The notes beneath the pieces are model-generated. The model had not been told where the DNA came from. It was given only the letters and a program-made list of their open reading frames with translations, and did no database searches. 64,000 bases of DNA from Forficula auricularia (taxonomy: Eukaryota > Arthropoda > Insecta > Dermaptera > Forficulidae): positions 5,936,832 through 6,000,831 of the forward strand of contig JALMQS010000075.1 in the NCBI GenBank assembly GCA_024734495.1, written 5' to 3'. Shown in pieces: positions 34,226-44,527 of the stretch. Position 1 is the stretch's first letter. Every line of letters begins with the position of its first letter. The position numbers and the translations under genes were made by a program.

Positions 34226-35139
34226 ACCTCAAGACCTTCAACACTGGCGTCGGTGTATATAAAAACCTCTTTGTCTTGGTCGTAAATTGAAAGTATTGGG
34301 CTTGAACACAAATATTCTTTTATTGAGTTAAATGCTTGCTCGCAACTCTCGCTCCACTCAAACTTGACATTTTTCCTTAATAAATTGTGTAAAGGCTCTA
34401 ATGTTTTTATTGCATTTTCAATGTATTTATAATAAAAATTACACTTCCCTAAAAATTGTCTTATATTTTTCTTGTTTTTAGGCCTTTCAAAACATTTTAT
34501 TGCTATAAGGTTGTCCTTATATGGTCTCACTTGACCTTTCTCAATGATATGGCCCAAATATTTTATTGAATTTTTGGCGAAATTACATTTTAAAAGTTTT
34601 AATTTGAAACCTTCTTTTTGGATCACATCTATTAATAAGTCGATATGCTTTAAATGTTCTTCAAAGGTGTTAGAGAATATCAATATGTCGTCAATATAAT
34701 TTATGCAAAAATCACTTAGTTTGTTTCTTCTTATTATGTTTGCTAACACTCTCTGGAATATACTACTCGACACTTTGAGACCGAATGGCAAAGTAGTCCA
34801 CTGCCAATGACCATTTTGGGTAACAAATCCCAATTTGTCTCTATCTTTACTTCTCACTGGGATTGACCAAAATGCAGAATTTATGTCTAAAGCTGAGAAC
34901 CAAGTGCAACTACCCGCTTTCACCATTATGTCTTCAATCCTTGGGAAAGGATGACTTTCCGGAATAAGGATCCGGTTAAGTTCTCGGAAATCGACACACA
35001 AACGTGATCTTCTGCCTTCATCCTTCTTGAATGCCAATGTAACTGGGGCTGCAAAAGGTGAACTAGATTCTTCTATTAATCCAGCTTCAAGAAGTTTTGA
35101 TATTTGGTAGTCAATTTCTTTTGATCTGGTAAAGAGCAT
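34183..35139 (-). CDS. Gypsy-2 reverse transcriptase domain
   Basis: An open frame of 318 codons covering the whole RT: fingers (GLIEESSSPFAAPV, CVDFRELNRI), palm (FSALDINSAFWSIPV; LPFGLKVSS), catalytic YIDD (INYIDDILIFSNT), thumb (KLLKCNFAKNSIKYLGHII) and the start of RNase H (IYTDASVEGL). It then leaves frame. The first codon lies inside the domain because an indel near 35200 separates it from the protease frame. By itself the RT domain looks undamaged. Confidence 0.88.
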   Translation of the reverse strand: MLFTRSKEIDYQISKLLEAGLIEESSSPFAAPVTLAFKKDEGRRSRLCVDFRELNRILIPESHPFPRIEDIMVKAGSCTWFSALDINSAFWSIPVRSKDRDKLGFVTQNGHWQWTTLPFGLKVSSSIFQRVLANIIRRNKLSDFCINYIDDILIFSNTFEEHLKHIDLLIDVIQKEGFKLKLLKCNFAKNSIKYLGHIIEKGQVRPYKDNLIAIKCFERPKNKKNIRQFLGKCNFYYKYIENAIKTLEPLHNLLRKNVKFEWSESCEQAFNSIKEYLCSSPILSIYDQDKEVFIYTDASVEGLEVCLNNHRQMVFSTQ

Positions 35140-35179
35140 CGATATGGTTTCTTTGACACATATTTATATTCCATTAATT

Positions 35180-36010
35180 TTATTTGAGCTTCCACATTTT
35201 GGACTCTTCCAACGTCATATTTATCCTTAGCAAAACCTTTTTCTTTTTTAATAATAAGTTTTTTATATCATTTCTTTTTTTATCGTCTAAATGACTTAAG
35301 TAATGTTCATATTCATTAATGTTTATATATTCATTTAAATTTATCTGTTTTATTTTATTATTTTCTATTAATTCAATATTATCTATTTTTAATTCTTTTT
35401 CAATTATTTTTGTATTATCATTTGTTTTTTGGAATGTGTCTATCTCTTCTAATTTATTATTCATTTCTTTTAATTTAAAATTATCTTTTTTTATTTCTTT
35501 TACATTTTTACTGTTAATCTTTTGAAATATTTTTAATTCTTCATTCTGAATCAGTTTAAATTTTTTTATTGCATCTAAGCCAAGTAACATGTCGTATGAA
35601 AAGTTATTATTTTTTACGACATATATATCTATGAAATCAGATATTTTATTTATTTTAAGTAGCAAGTGGGCCCGGCCTTCTACAAAATTCACACCATTTA
35701 TTGTTTTAAATATTGTTTTATCTTTTTTTATTTTTTTTAGTTCTTGTATTATTTCATAATTTATTAATGACACATTAGAACCTGTGTCATAAACAGCTTC
35801 AATATTCCTAGATTCATCAACTAGTACATTTAATGTTAACAATGGTGTGATTTTACCGGGGCCGTCTAGTTTTTTTGGTTCTTAAACCCCTCAATATTTT
35901 CATTTAAATTTATTTCATATTTTTCTTTATATCTTTCTCCATTACGACATATAGCAGTAGGATGGTATCTGTTTGGCCATCCTAATTTTTCACATTTGTA
36001 ACATGGTGTC
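35180..36010 (-). pseudogene. Gypsy-2 nucleocapsid knuckle and protease
   Basis: The upstream part (about 35880-36010) encodes a zinc knuckle, CYKCEKLGW..HPTAIC, in one frame. The protease is in the open frame 35842-35180: active site AVYDTGSNVSLIN near residue 20, and a hydrophobic segment DMLLGLDAIKKF. A long Lys/Asn/Ile-rich linker leads to the RT. Frameshifts lie between knuckle and protease and between protease and RT. Confidence 0.75.
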
Positions 36011-36028
36011 TTTATAACATATCTGTCA

Positions 36029-36952
36029 TTAGGCTTTTTTTATTTCTTTTCTATCTTTTTTTAAATATTCTAAATCATATTTTCTAAGAATATTAATCAA
36101 TTGGTCTGTGTTTTTTATTTCTTCTTTATCAAGAATATCTTGTATATTTTGAGGTAAACCTATAACAATGTGATTTATTTTTGACACTTCTGAGATCGAA
36201 GGTTCAGCATCTAGTAAGAGACTTTCTTTTTTTAAACTGTAATCAATTATTGAACCATCTATATACTTAAATTTGTAAGCATATCTAACTTCAGCCCAAC
36301 CTCTTTTTGCATAAATCAATAAAAAAGATTTTGTCCATTTTGACCAATCGTTATCAGATATCTTTTTCAAGTTACTTCTATACCATTCTTTTGAATTGCC
36401 CTCTAAGAAGAATCTTATAATTTGTATCTTCATAATACTATCATATATTTTATGTCGTTCACATTCTATTTCAAAAATTTTAACCATTCTGCTGCATTTT
36501 GTTGAATGCCATAAAATTTATTTAAGTTAAATTTTTTTCGATATCTAATAATATGTTTTCTTTTCTTTTAATTTCTAAGTCCAGGTTATTGAGAGTATCA
36601 GTTTTATCCTCATCGATTCTGGATCTTATTGAAGAATCTAGACTTCCTTCAGTTGATTCTTCCAAAAAAAATCTTTAAATATAAAATTATTGTCTTCATC
36701 TATATATAGTTTCTTAATCTCATCTGATAAAGTTATATTAACATTTCTGAAATGTCCCTCTTTGGACATGCTTTTAAACGCTGACTTGATTAAAGTAATT
36801 TGGCTTAGTTCTTTGTGTGATTTCTCACCTTGATGTTCTTCAGGAAATGCATAGACTAGATTATCCGATATTAATTTTATGCTTTTGATCGAATTCACCA
36901 AGGAACCTTCAATCTCTTCTTTTTTTAGATGTATCCTTACTTTAGTCGGCAT
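36029..36952 (-). pseudogene. Gypsy-2 Gag, frameshifted
   Basis: The likely start is the ATG at 36952 (MPTKVRIHLKKEEIEGSL), 28 bases after the 5' LTR; the open frame upstream of it is LTR sequence. The first frame runs to 36638. The second (36487-36029) contains IIRFFLEGNSKEWYRSNL and WSKWTKSFLLIYAKRGW, the conserved retrotransposon Gag core, and ends in a Lys-rich tail. The junction region 36488-36637 is out of frame. Confidence 0.75.
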
Positions 36953-36979
36953 CTTTTGGTGGTAGGAGAAAAATCGATT

Positions 36980-37291
36980 TGTAAGTTTCTTCTTAGGTAA
37001 ATGAAAATCGAATTCTGAAATTGAATTTAGATTTAATAGGTTATGATACAATGTATATTAATATATTACAAATTATATACAAATTATATACAAATTAAAT
37101 ACAGATCAAATATTTGAACAATACCTGAAATTGAATTTAGAATCGATTTTTCAGGTCCTTTATTATTTCTTATTAATAATTATAATTTTTGATTTATTAA
37201 GTTACACGTCAGCTGAGATTGATGTCAAGTCATTGGGACTGGTTGGCTGGCTGGCTGGCTTGAGTTTGACGCGCAGTTTTCAAACTTAAAT
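36980..37291 (-). repeat. Gypsy-2 5' LTR
   Basis: Identical by eye to the left LTR. No TGG-type primer-binding site is obvious next to it, so priming may use an internal tRNA segment or another primer. Confidence 0.9.
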
Positions 37292-37769
37292 ATATATAAA
37301 TATATTTAGTACAAAAAGTTTACTTTAGGGATTTCTCATTAGGGTCTACTAACTATTTGTCCTTGAATATTTTAATAAGGCTGGGATTTAAAAAACATTA
37401 ATTTTTAACGACTTGTTTTATGAACTTTTTTAAAAAAATATATTGATGCAAAAAGATGTACCAATAAGATGCACCTTTTGTTATCACTCACTTATTCAGA
37501 CTATCAATCATTTTTTACTTTTGGGGTGTGCTCTTGCATCGGGAAAAGAAGAAGAAATTTCCAAGATAATTTAATTGCAACTTGATCCCAATGGCCTTTG
37601 AACGTTTCATATATACTTACAAAATTATTCGTTTATAGCACCAATTCATACATTCTTAATCGAATAATTCAATATTTTTTCTATATTTCATTTTCCCTAT
37701 TAATCCTTAATAATAATCTATTTAAAAAATATCTACTCTTATTAAACGAGCAAAAATTGTATATTTATT
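37292..37769. other. AT-rich DNA, possible SINE tail
   Basis: GGGTGTGCTCTTGCATCGGG followed by AAAAGAAGAAGAAAT at about 37522-37556 looks like a SINE or LINE tail. A tandem TA/TTTA tract lies at 37755-37805. Confidence 0.3.
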
Positions 37770-38150
37770 TATATATATATATTTATTTATATATATATAT
37801 ATATATTTGTATCTTGGTTCTCTTTTGAAAACGACTCTACCGATTTTGATGAAATTCACGGGTTAGGGGGTTTTTGGGTTGACAATTCGATCTGTCACGG
37901 TCTCATCTTCGACAAAATTGTTTTTGATGGGTTTTTTTCGTAATCAAATTAATTATTCTCAGGTAGACAAATGCCAATCTTATCTTAGGGATTTAAAAAG
38001 GGTTCCTCGTTTCTTTTGTACCCAGGCAGGCAATGGGTTGGTTTAAATCTTTGTTCTCAAAAGCCTTGAAGAACTTTGTGATTGTGGTGTGTTGTTGTCA
38101 AGCATTAACTATAAACCCAAACAAAGCTCGGTCTTCCAGGTATATATATA
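37770..38150 (+). mobile_element. Helitron-like repeat 1
   Basis: Opens with TATCTTGGTTCTCTTTTG and AACGACTCTACCGATTTTGA, and ends AACAAAGCTCGGTCTTCCAG then GTATATATA. The layout (AT start, 'CCGATTTTGATGAAATT', terminal 'GCTCGGT..CCAGGTA') matches a repeat type common in arthropods that is often classed with Helitrons. No Rep/helicase frame. Confidence 0.4.
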
Positions 38151-38515
38151 TAAGTATTTGTATATATATTTTTTTTTAAACGGCTCTAACGATTTTGATG
38201 AAACAAACTCTATTAACAAGTTTTGAGGATGAGAAAGCGATCTTCGTGCGGAGCGGGGGTGGATGTGGAGGTGCAGAAGGTGGGGGATCCGGGGGTAAGG
38301 CGAGGTTTCGGGGGTGGGGTTGAGCAGGGTGGAGGTGGGAGGTACAGTGGTCGAATACTATATAGATATATTTGTATTTTTTTTAATTTGAAGACGGCTC
38401 TCAAATAAAAATCGACCTTTTTATCAGAATTTTAAATTAAAAATAATATTAAAATAAAGATTTTAAATGAAGGAAGAAGTTACCGAGCATAGCTCGGTGC
38501 CTCCAGGTACTATAT
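38151..38515 (+). mobile_element. Helitron-like repeat 2 with GC-rich insert
   Basis: Ends with the hairpin CCGAGC-ATA-GCTCGG then TGCCTCCAGGTA. Contains a G-rich segment (38240-38345) unlike its surroundings that has a relative at 24630-24715. The frames on both strands across this segment are not supported as genes. Confidence 0.45.
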
Positions 38516-39385
38516 ATTAAGAGAGATGAGTGTAATTAAATTATTATAAAATTTTGAATATATGTACATATATGAATCACATATATAAGAAATGTTAATA
38601 TTCAAAAGATGTGGAAAAAATATTTTTTTCAAAAACAAAAATTATTACAGTTCAACGTCTTATTGATCTATTCCACCTTCATCATTTATTGTTTTAAAAT
38701 GAATCTATTTAGTAAATTAAAATTTGTTATCATTAGAATAAATAGGCAAACAATAACTAAACAATAATTAATTTTAGTATAATAATCTATATTTTTTATT
38801 ATTTTTTTTTACTTAGACGAAATTTCTAGCTAAAGATGGGATTTCTTGAATCTTCAAAATTTTAATAAATTATTATTATTTTTTATATAAATTGACTCGC
38901 GAATTCTAAAATGACCCAGTAACCGATTAAACGTCAGAGGATGAAAAGTAAAAGTACATATTTAGGAATGACTTAATAGTTTTACTTTTCTCTACCCCTT
39001 TCTAAAATTAAGTGGAACTATTTTTTTCTCTAGATATAAAATCATATGAATTTAGATTTTTGAAATTCACATATTGACAAGTTCTGGTCTAATAACACGC
39101 GTTTCAATATTTGTATGTCCTTTTATTTAAATTTTAGGGAGAAAGAGAGAGTTGGATAGATGCTGTTTGCTGTAAGCAAACCATCATATTGAAATACATG
39201 CAAATTAAACTTATGATAAAATTAATAACGTTGACAAAAGCTTGAAGAGTTTTAGTAGCGTCTGTCGAAATATCGGAGAAATTTATATTAATATATAACT
39301 ACAATTTTTGAGCCACTTAGTTCTTTATTGTATATAACTTTTAAGGAGTTGGGTGTTGGTTCTACGTGAAACATTTTAATATAAT
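38516..39385. other. AT-rich DNA, no gene recognised
   Basis: Nothing supported. At 39345-39390 GTTGGTTCTACGTGAAACATTTT is related to 62215-62240, so part of a dispersed repeat. Confidence 0.35.
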
Positions 39386-39717
39386 AATAAAACTTGAGTA
39401 AGATACGAGGTAGGTTTCACAAAAAAGAAATAAAACAAAATTGAGTTTTGAATTCGATAATTTCGGGGGCTAGCCAGTTCAAATCTCAATAGAAAATATT
39501 AATTCTTAGAACAACTTCTCCTCTTCCCCTACTTTCCCCTCACCACATACATTTTAAAAAAAATTTTAAAAATTGTTACTTGTAAAACTATTTTTCCAAT
39601 ATATAATCAGTTTTGTTAGACTCCTGATGATGGGCTAACCCCCGAAATATATCGAATTCAAAACTCAATTTTGTTTTATTTCTTTTTTGTGAAACCTACC
39701 TCGTATCTTACTCAAGT
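39386..39717. repeat. Palindrome with degenerate hammerhead-like motif
   Basis: Arms 39386-39470 and 39620-39717 are inverted copies (ACTTGAGTAAGATACGAGGT and its reverse), with a spacer of about 150 bp. In the right arm (39624-39650) CTGATGA, T, a GGG/CCC hairpin and CGAAA are recognisable, but the GTC site is missing. Confidence 0.7.
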
Positions 39718-40539
39718 GTATAATTTTCATGTATAAATATGATCATATGATAATGAACTGAGGATATTTGGTGTGGACTGTATTTCTTTAATTAAGATAA
39801 AGGAAGGTGTATTTTCTCCTTCTTCAATAAATAAAAGCAAAGATTTTTTGATGTGATATTAACAATGGTTTTAATGATAAAAATAATGGTTTTTTGTACA
39901 TACGAATGAAATATAATACAATGGTGTTGGCGTGGCGAATTGCAGACTTCTTGTGGCAATTCGATTCACTTTGGTTTTTTATCCGACGATGAGATATGGG
40001 ATGATTCAAGTTTGGTTATTTCTCCAAGTTCAATTTAAATGTTAAGGGTGATCCTTAATCAATTCACTATTTCAAATTTCTCCACTTTCAAATACAAACT
40101 TCAATTCAATATTCAATTTACGATTCTCCTTCTAAACTCAATTCAAATATAATCAAAAAAATCTGCTGATGCAGTTATAAAAAACATTCAACTTTCATCT
40201 AAGAGACCAGAAGCGAGAATCTCAACTCAATTCAATCTGCTAACGCAGTCACCCATCCAAACTAACTTCAACCTAACTCAACAGCTCATTTCAACATCAA
40301 TCATCAATGAATCTACTAAGACTGACTGGCTGGTCAGCTGGCTCGCGAGCAGAGCTCCCGGCCAGTCCACCAAACAACCCTAGAGGGCATCACTCGTCAA
40401 TCTCTCAATTCTAATTTATACACTCAAGCTTTATTGTATTATTAAATTATTGTAATTTTAAAATATCGATTTTGTTGTTTCAATTTTAAACGATATATTT
40501 CAGATCAAAATAGCCAATTATTATATATACCTTGCTCTG
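39718..40539. other. Unassigned DNA
   Basis: Pyrimidine-poor coding potential. GACTGGCTGGTCAGCTGGCT near 40325 recalls the (GGCT)n part of the Gypsy-2 LTR, but no LTR pair is present. No gene. Confidence 0.3.
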
Positions 40540-40920
40540 TGGGTTGGGCTTTAGAAAAGACCCTGCTTGTCGTAAGAGGCGACTAATAGGGAAAGGGTAG
40601 ATGGGACATACTCTTCAGCCGTGATCGGCTACCCGTCTAGGGGAAAAAACCTAAACAAATTAGGAGTGAAGCCTCTTTAGGTGCTTGAGAGCCAAACTTG
40701 ACCCTTCTGCGGCAGCTTCTGCATTCTGGCTGACTCCAGACGTGTTGTTCACCTTCTCTCTGGACCCCGTCAGTTCGAACAAGAGGGGCTATTGGAATTG
40801 ACAAGCCTTTACTTCCATAGATAGAGCCAAGGCAGATGTGTTTGGTAATGAGTCACCTTAAGAGCACAGCCCTCTAAAATTGTCCACCAGGGCAAAGAAG
40901 TCCATATTATGTTATATATT
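40540..40920 (+). repeat. Unclassified moderately GC-rich repeat
   Basis: Contains TGTCGTAAGAGGCGACTAAT and GCCGTGATCGGCTACCCGTC (hairpin GCCG/CGGC). Its base composition differs from its surroundings, and the phrase 'CGTAAGAGGCGACTAA' is one I associate with dispersed arthropod repeats, possibly a LINE 5' end. No other copy is in this window. Confidence 0.35.
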
Positions 40921-40980
40921 ATATACCAAATATAAATATGTATAAGATTGGCGTAATTTTTGGAGACGGACTGATAAGTA

Positions 40981-41285
40981 AAATTGAGTGGATATTGAGG
41001 CAGTCCAAAAAAAGAAGATAATTTAAAGTATCTTTTTATTCATAAACCGACGTTTCGGAGGCTATTCCCTCCTTCTTCAGGGTTTTGAAAAGTCAGTGAA
41101 GGAAATCCAATGCGACATATTGTTACTGCTACTGAAAGAGAAGATAGAGGGAATATCGCATTGGATTTCCTTCACTGACTTTTCAAAACCCTGAAGAAGA
41201 AGGAATAGCCTCCGAAACGTCGCTTTATTAATAAAAAGATAGTATAAATTATCTTCTTTTTTGGACTGCCTCATCAATATCCACT
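40981..41285. repeat. Long palindrome with hammerhead-like motif on both arms
   Basis: Arms of about 135-150 bp: left from GAGTGGATATTGAGGCAGTC to CCAATGCGACAT, right its reverse complement ending ATCAATATCCACTC. A related copy lies at 51805-52060. The left arm (minus 41048-41080) has the best hammerhead-like motif in the window; the right arm (plus 41191-41221) carries a slightly decayed one. Confidence 0.85.
41043..41086 (-). ncRNA. Hammerhead-ribozyme-like motif, best example
   Basis: In order on the minus strand: AAACC, CTGAAGA, one A, GGAGG, loop GAATAG, CCTCC, GAAAC, GTC, GGTTT. AAACC and GGTTT form a 5-bp helix I, and GGAGG/CCTCC a 5-bp helix II; the conserved CUGANGA, GAAA and GUC are all present. 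Helix III is essentially absent, as in hammerheads thought to work as dimers. One extra A before helix II departs from the standard core. Cleavage is not demonstrated. Confidence 0.45.
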
Positions 41286-41299
41286 CAATAAATATGTAT

Positions 41300-41565
41300 A
41301 AAAATAATTTATTTGTTTGAGACTATAGTTTCGAAGGTTTGACCTTCATCATCAGTCTTTTTAATCAGATATATTTTATCTGTTATTTTTCATGGGATCA
41401 ATTACCCGATTGAATATAGAAAATTCGTTTTGTTGTTATAACAAGCTAGTCACATAAACGGATCAAACAGAGGACAACCTCATTGATTTATTTCCCTTTA
41501 TGAATCAACAACTCCGTTTCTCTCAGCAAAACAAAATCCGTTCAATTTTTTCCTATTGTTATGAT
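41300..41565. repeat. Dispersed repeat carrying a hammerhead-like motif, copy 1
   Basis: Begins at ATTTGTTTGAGACTATAGTT and continues to CTCTCAGCAAAACAAAAT. A diverged copy lies at 61590-61803. The motif on the minus strand at 41321-41355 has CTGATGA, T, GAAGG/CCTTC hairpin, GAAAC, TATA, GTC: here helix III can form (AC/GT with a TATA loop). Confidence 0.65.
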
Positions 41566-41996
41566 ATACTATAGGTATGAAATAAATCAAAGGATAAATC
41601 CCAGAGTATATAATCATTTTTCGTTTTGCTTATTGTTTCTTAAGATATAATGGTTACACTTATCTATTATTTTCGCTTCTTAAACAATTCCGTCTACACG
41701 ATTTGATTCTTTTGTTTATTGTTAAGCTTGGCAACATTTGACCTGAGGTGATCGTGACAAACCTTTGGTTACGGTCCTTACATTGAACAACAACCAATTT
41801 ATCAATTCTAATTTATTAGAATTCATATATACTCAACAGAAAATAACAAACTGGACAATTGATATTTTTTTTGAAATTATGAATTAGAAAAATTTTCTCA
41901 TTAAATAACCCAACCAAAATACCATATATTGAATACATAATTTAAAATGTTAACAATTTCGATTAATTCACGGAAGCTTAATAATATATCGAAAAT

Positions 41997-42125
41997 AAAA
42001 ATAAACTGCAACGGATCGTTGTTAAACTTTATCCAATGTGTACTAACTTATTCTAGTCTAAAGTACTTTAAAATATAATTTTATAAAACAATTTTTTTTG
42101 TCATTTTTTGTGGTGCTCAAGGTAA
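41997..42125 (+). mobile_element. Family-C left-end fragment
   Basis: AAAATAAACTGCAACGGATC and the adjoining AAAGTACTTTAAAATATAA are the start of family C; the rest is missing. Confidence 0.6.
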
Positions 42126-42168
42126 GATACGACGAGTGCGATTCATATGTATGTATAATGTATATGTT

Positions 42169-42779
42169 TGGCACCGACTTCATAAAGTAATTTCATGCTA
42201 ATATTTCGTCGTTTAGTTGTAACTAAATAAGATAATTATTTTATACCTTTTAGTGTATTTTAATTGATTTTTAAGTTATTATTATTTTATTTGTTGCATT
42301 TAATTTTTTTGAAGTCGGTTTTATTTTTTTCGGGCGAATGAATGAAAAAATGATAATAAAATTCAATTCATAAATATAGAAATTCTCTCGAAACGTTTCC
42401 GGGTTTTAAATGAATGTTTTAAGATTGATTTTTTTATTAATGATTTTATTTATTATAATTTTGATTATTTGATCATAAGAATTAGAGATTTACGTTATTT
42501 CGTCATTGATCATATCTTCAGAACTTGACCAAATTAATATGTACCACCCCATAAGGTACCCTCTTTCCAATAAAACAAGAATCATTAAAATCGGTTCATA
42601 AACAAAGAAGTTATGGCTGAACAAACATATCAAAAAAGGTCCAATATCAATGAAAAAAACGGGACCAATCGGAAACTAGACTGAACCCAATGCAAAAAAA
42701 TTGGCGAATATATCAGATAACATAGACACAAAAAAAATCATTCGAATTGAGAACCTCCTCCTCTTTTGAAGTCGGTTAA
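42169..42779 (-). mobile_element. Family-E repeat, reverse copy
   Basis: Plus-strand ends GGCACCGACTTC and GAAGTCGGTTAA. The interior matches 31262-32119 in reverse (CGAAACGTTT, ACTTGACCAAATTAATATG). Non-coding. Confidence 0.7.
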
Positions 42780-43019
42780 AAATAAAAAAATACTTGCATA
42801 AGCTATTCTCCTTATTTCGCTACAAAAACTTATTAATTTAATCGATGGACATAAATAATCTAAATAAAATATTTTTTTAATATTGTTTTTATTAATTCTA
42901 TCTAAAAATTATCAAGTGTCCGGTTTTTTTTGCGTGTATAAAGAAAATGACAGTTGTCTAGTGAATGCGGAACTGCTTCCAAATGACACATTTTGATTTA
43001 TTTTATAGATTATTTACGG

Positions 43020-43500
43020 TGTTTTTTTCTTATTTGTTTTCGGCGAGGACGTACCGTAATCGGGGGACAGCAACAGTTTTCACGTGTTGTAGCGTCGCGC
43101 TGTCTACTCCAATCGATGTGTCTCGGAGTGCACGTGGAAAGGGCGCCCGTTTTGTCAAAGGGCTGGAGCGACGCCTGCAATGGTTCAACGCCTACTGCTG
43201 TACCCGGCGCCCCTCAGGACTGCCGCCCTTACGTCACGCATGCGTCTTTTGGAATCTGCCTCTGCGCCCCTTCCGGGATCAATAGAGCCCATGCGCCCGG
43301 ACAAATTCTCGGATAAACGCTGCCAATCGACAATCAAACTCGGTGAAAACCAGAGGGGTTTCCATTCATTTTTGATCCGCACCTGTCAGACACATTGCAG
43401 CATGCTCGAGGAAAGAAAATACCACGCTCATTCGTTTCTTTACGCATCATTACATCATCCCTTACTCTTACGCCACTTCGTAACTTCGATTATTTTAAGA
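43020..43500. promoter_or_regulatory. GC- and CpG-rich island, candidate promoter or first exon
   Basis: About 480 bp with many CpGs in an otherwise AT-rich window. It holds motifs typical of broadly active animal promoters: ETS-like CCGGAAG (minus, near 43273), a CRE-like TGACGTAA (minus, near 43232) next to GCATGCG, and CACGTG E-boxes near 43081 and 43131. Frames on both strands (e.g. 42993-43316 plus, 43185-43382 minus) are open by virtue of composition and show no recognisable domain. It could be a host regulatory region, a first exon, or a GC-rich mobile fragment. Confidence 0.35.
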
Positions 43501-44167
43501 AGTTTTTAAGGTAATATGACCTTGATAGAAATTTGAGCTTAGGGCTTCCAAAAAATATAAAAGATAACCAATTGTGTCATCAAATATAAGTGAGAGTAAA
43601 AATATAATTAAATTTTAACAACGTTGACAGTACTTTATTAAAAGTAAATTTTTAAATTTAGGTTAATTAAAATAAAGACTTAAGAGGGTTAACTTAAGGT
43701 AGTTGTTTCATCATATGGTTTTTCTTAGGATTTTATTGAAATTAAGTCAGATTATTATTTAAATAATTCTGCATCGATTGGTGGCAAAACGAAATTTATT
43801 AACAATATGTTTCCGGAGATATTAAATTCCAAAGATAGAGTTTTTCAGACTAATACATTGCACTATACGGGATATCGGAAAGTTTACATACATTTTTAAT
43901 TATAATTAAGAAACCCTTCGTATCATTTTTATAAAAAAATAAACCAACATTTAACAATAACCAATACATATTTTAAGACGATTTTGATTCATAGTTACAA
44001 CACAGTTTCTGAGATAATAATGAATAAATAATTAAAAATGTATAATAGAAAATTTACACTAAAAACATTCTGGCAACAATGCATGTATTTAACCTAAAAA
44101 GTAGGTTAACTTTAGTACTTTTTTTGACGTTTTTTTGCTTCAACCATTGTCGCAACAGCTTTTAATC

Positions 44168-44306
44168 TTGAAGGAGAACAATAAAAGAGTGTGTCTTGCT
44201 GCTGGAATTATAAATTTTATTTATTTATAACGAGACTATAGTTTCAAGGGCTTTGCCCTCTTCATCAGTCTATTACAATGGATTCACAGGAATTAATTTA
44301 TGAATG
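44168..44306. mobile_element. Small hammerhead-motif-bearing insertion with target duplication
   Basis: Absent from the homologous site at about 16165-16175. Flanked by AGCTTTTAAT (44157-44166) and AGCTTTTGAT (44307-44316). Carries a hammerhead-like motif on the minus strand (44234-44268): CTGATGA, A, GAGGGC/GCCCTT hairpin, GAAAC, TATA, GTC. Confidence 0.7.
44234..44268 (-). ncRNA. Hammerhead-like motif with closable helix III
   Basis: CTGATGA, one A, helix II of six pairs including one G-T closure around AAA, then GAAAC-TATA-GTC, where AC and GT can pair as a 2-bp helix III. Helix I is short (GA/TC). Carried on the small insertion above. Confidence 0.4.
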
Positions 44307-44527
44307 AGCTTTTGATTGTTTATTAAGAACTTTTTGTTTAATAAATCGACCTTTATAATGTATTTTATCTGTCATTTCTAGACTGATTTGTCAAACAAGC
44401 ACGGGATTGGCTAGTAGTGGTACATAAACAGTAAAAAAATTTGGGCTTATGAATTATGAATCCTTATTGTCTGTTCTATATACTCTAGGCATTAACTTTT
44501 TGTTAGTATTGTCGTGAAACAACTACC

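Larger units (their letters stand above)
32393..37291 (-). mobile_element. Gypsy-2: Ty3/Gypsy LTR retrotransposon, coding region decayed
   Basis: About 4.9 kb, minus orientation, with two 312-bp direct repeats that appear identical by eye. It lies in a (TA)n tract, so the target duplication is hidden. LTR termini TGTAAGTTT..AAACTTAAA are an imperfect inverted repeat. A purine tract precedes the 3' LTR. All Gag-Pol domains are recognisable but spread over several frames. No envelope. Confidence 0.92.

Noticed and set aside
32393..37291. Envelope gene (retrovirus-like)
   Set aside because: No frame lies between the integrase and the 3' LTR in either Gypsy element, so both are plain retrotransposons.
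38213..38408. Frames on both strands near 38.3 kb
   Set aside because: Mirror images over the same G-rich tract; composition artefact.
42965..43509. Three overlapping plus-strand frames and one minus-strand frame over the GC-rich island
   Set aside because: Stop codons are rare there because of base composition; frames on both strands overlap and none shows a domain. Kept only as a candidate regulatory island.
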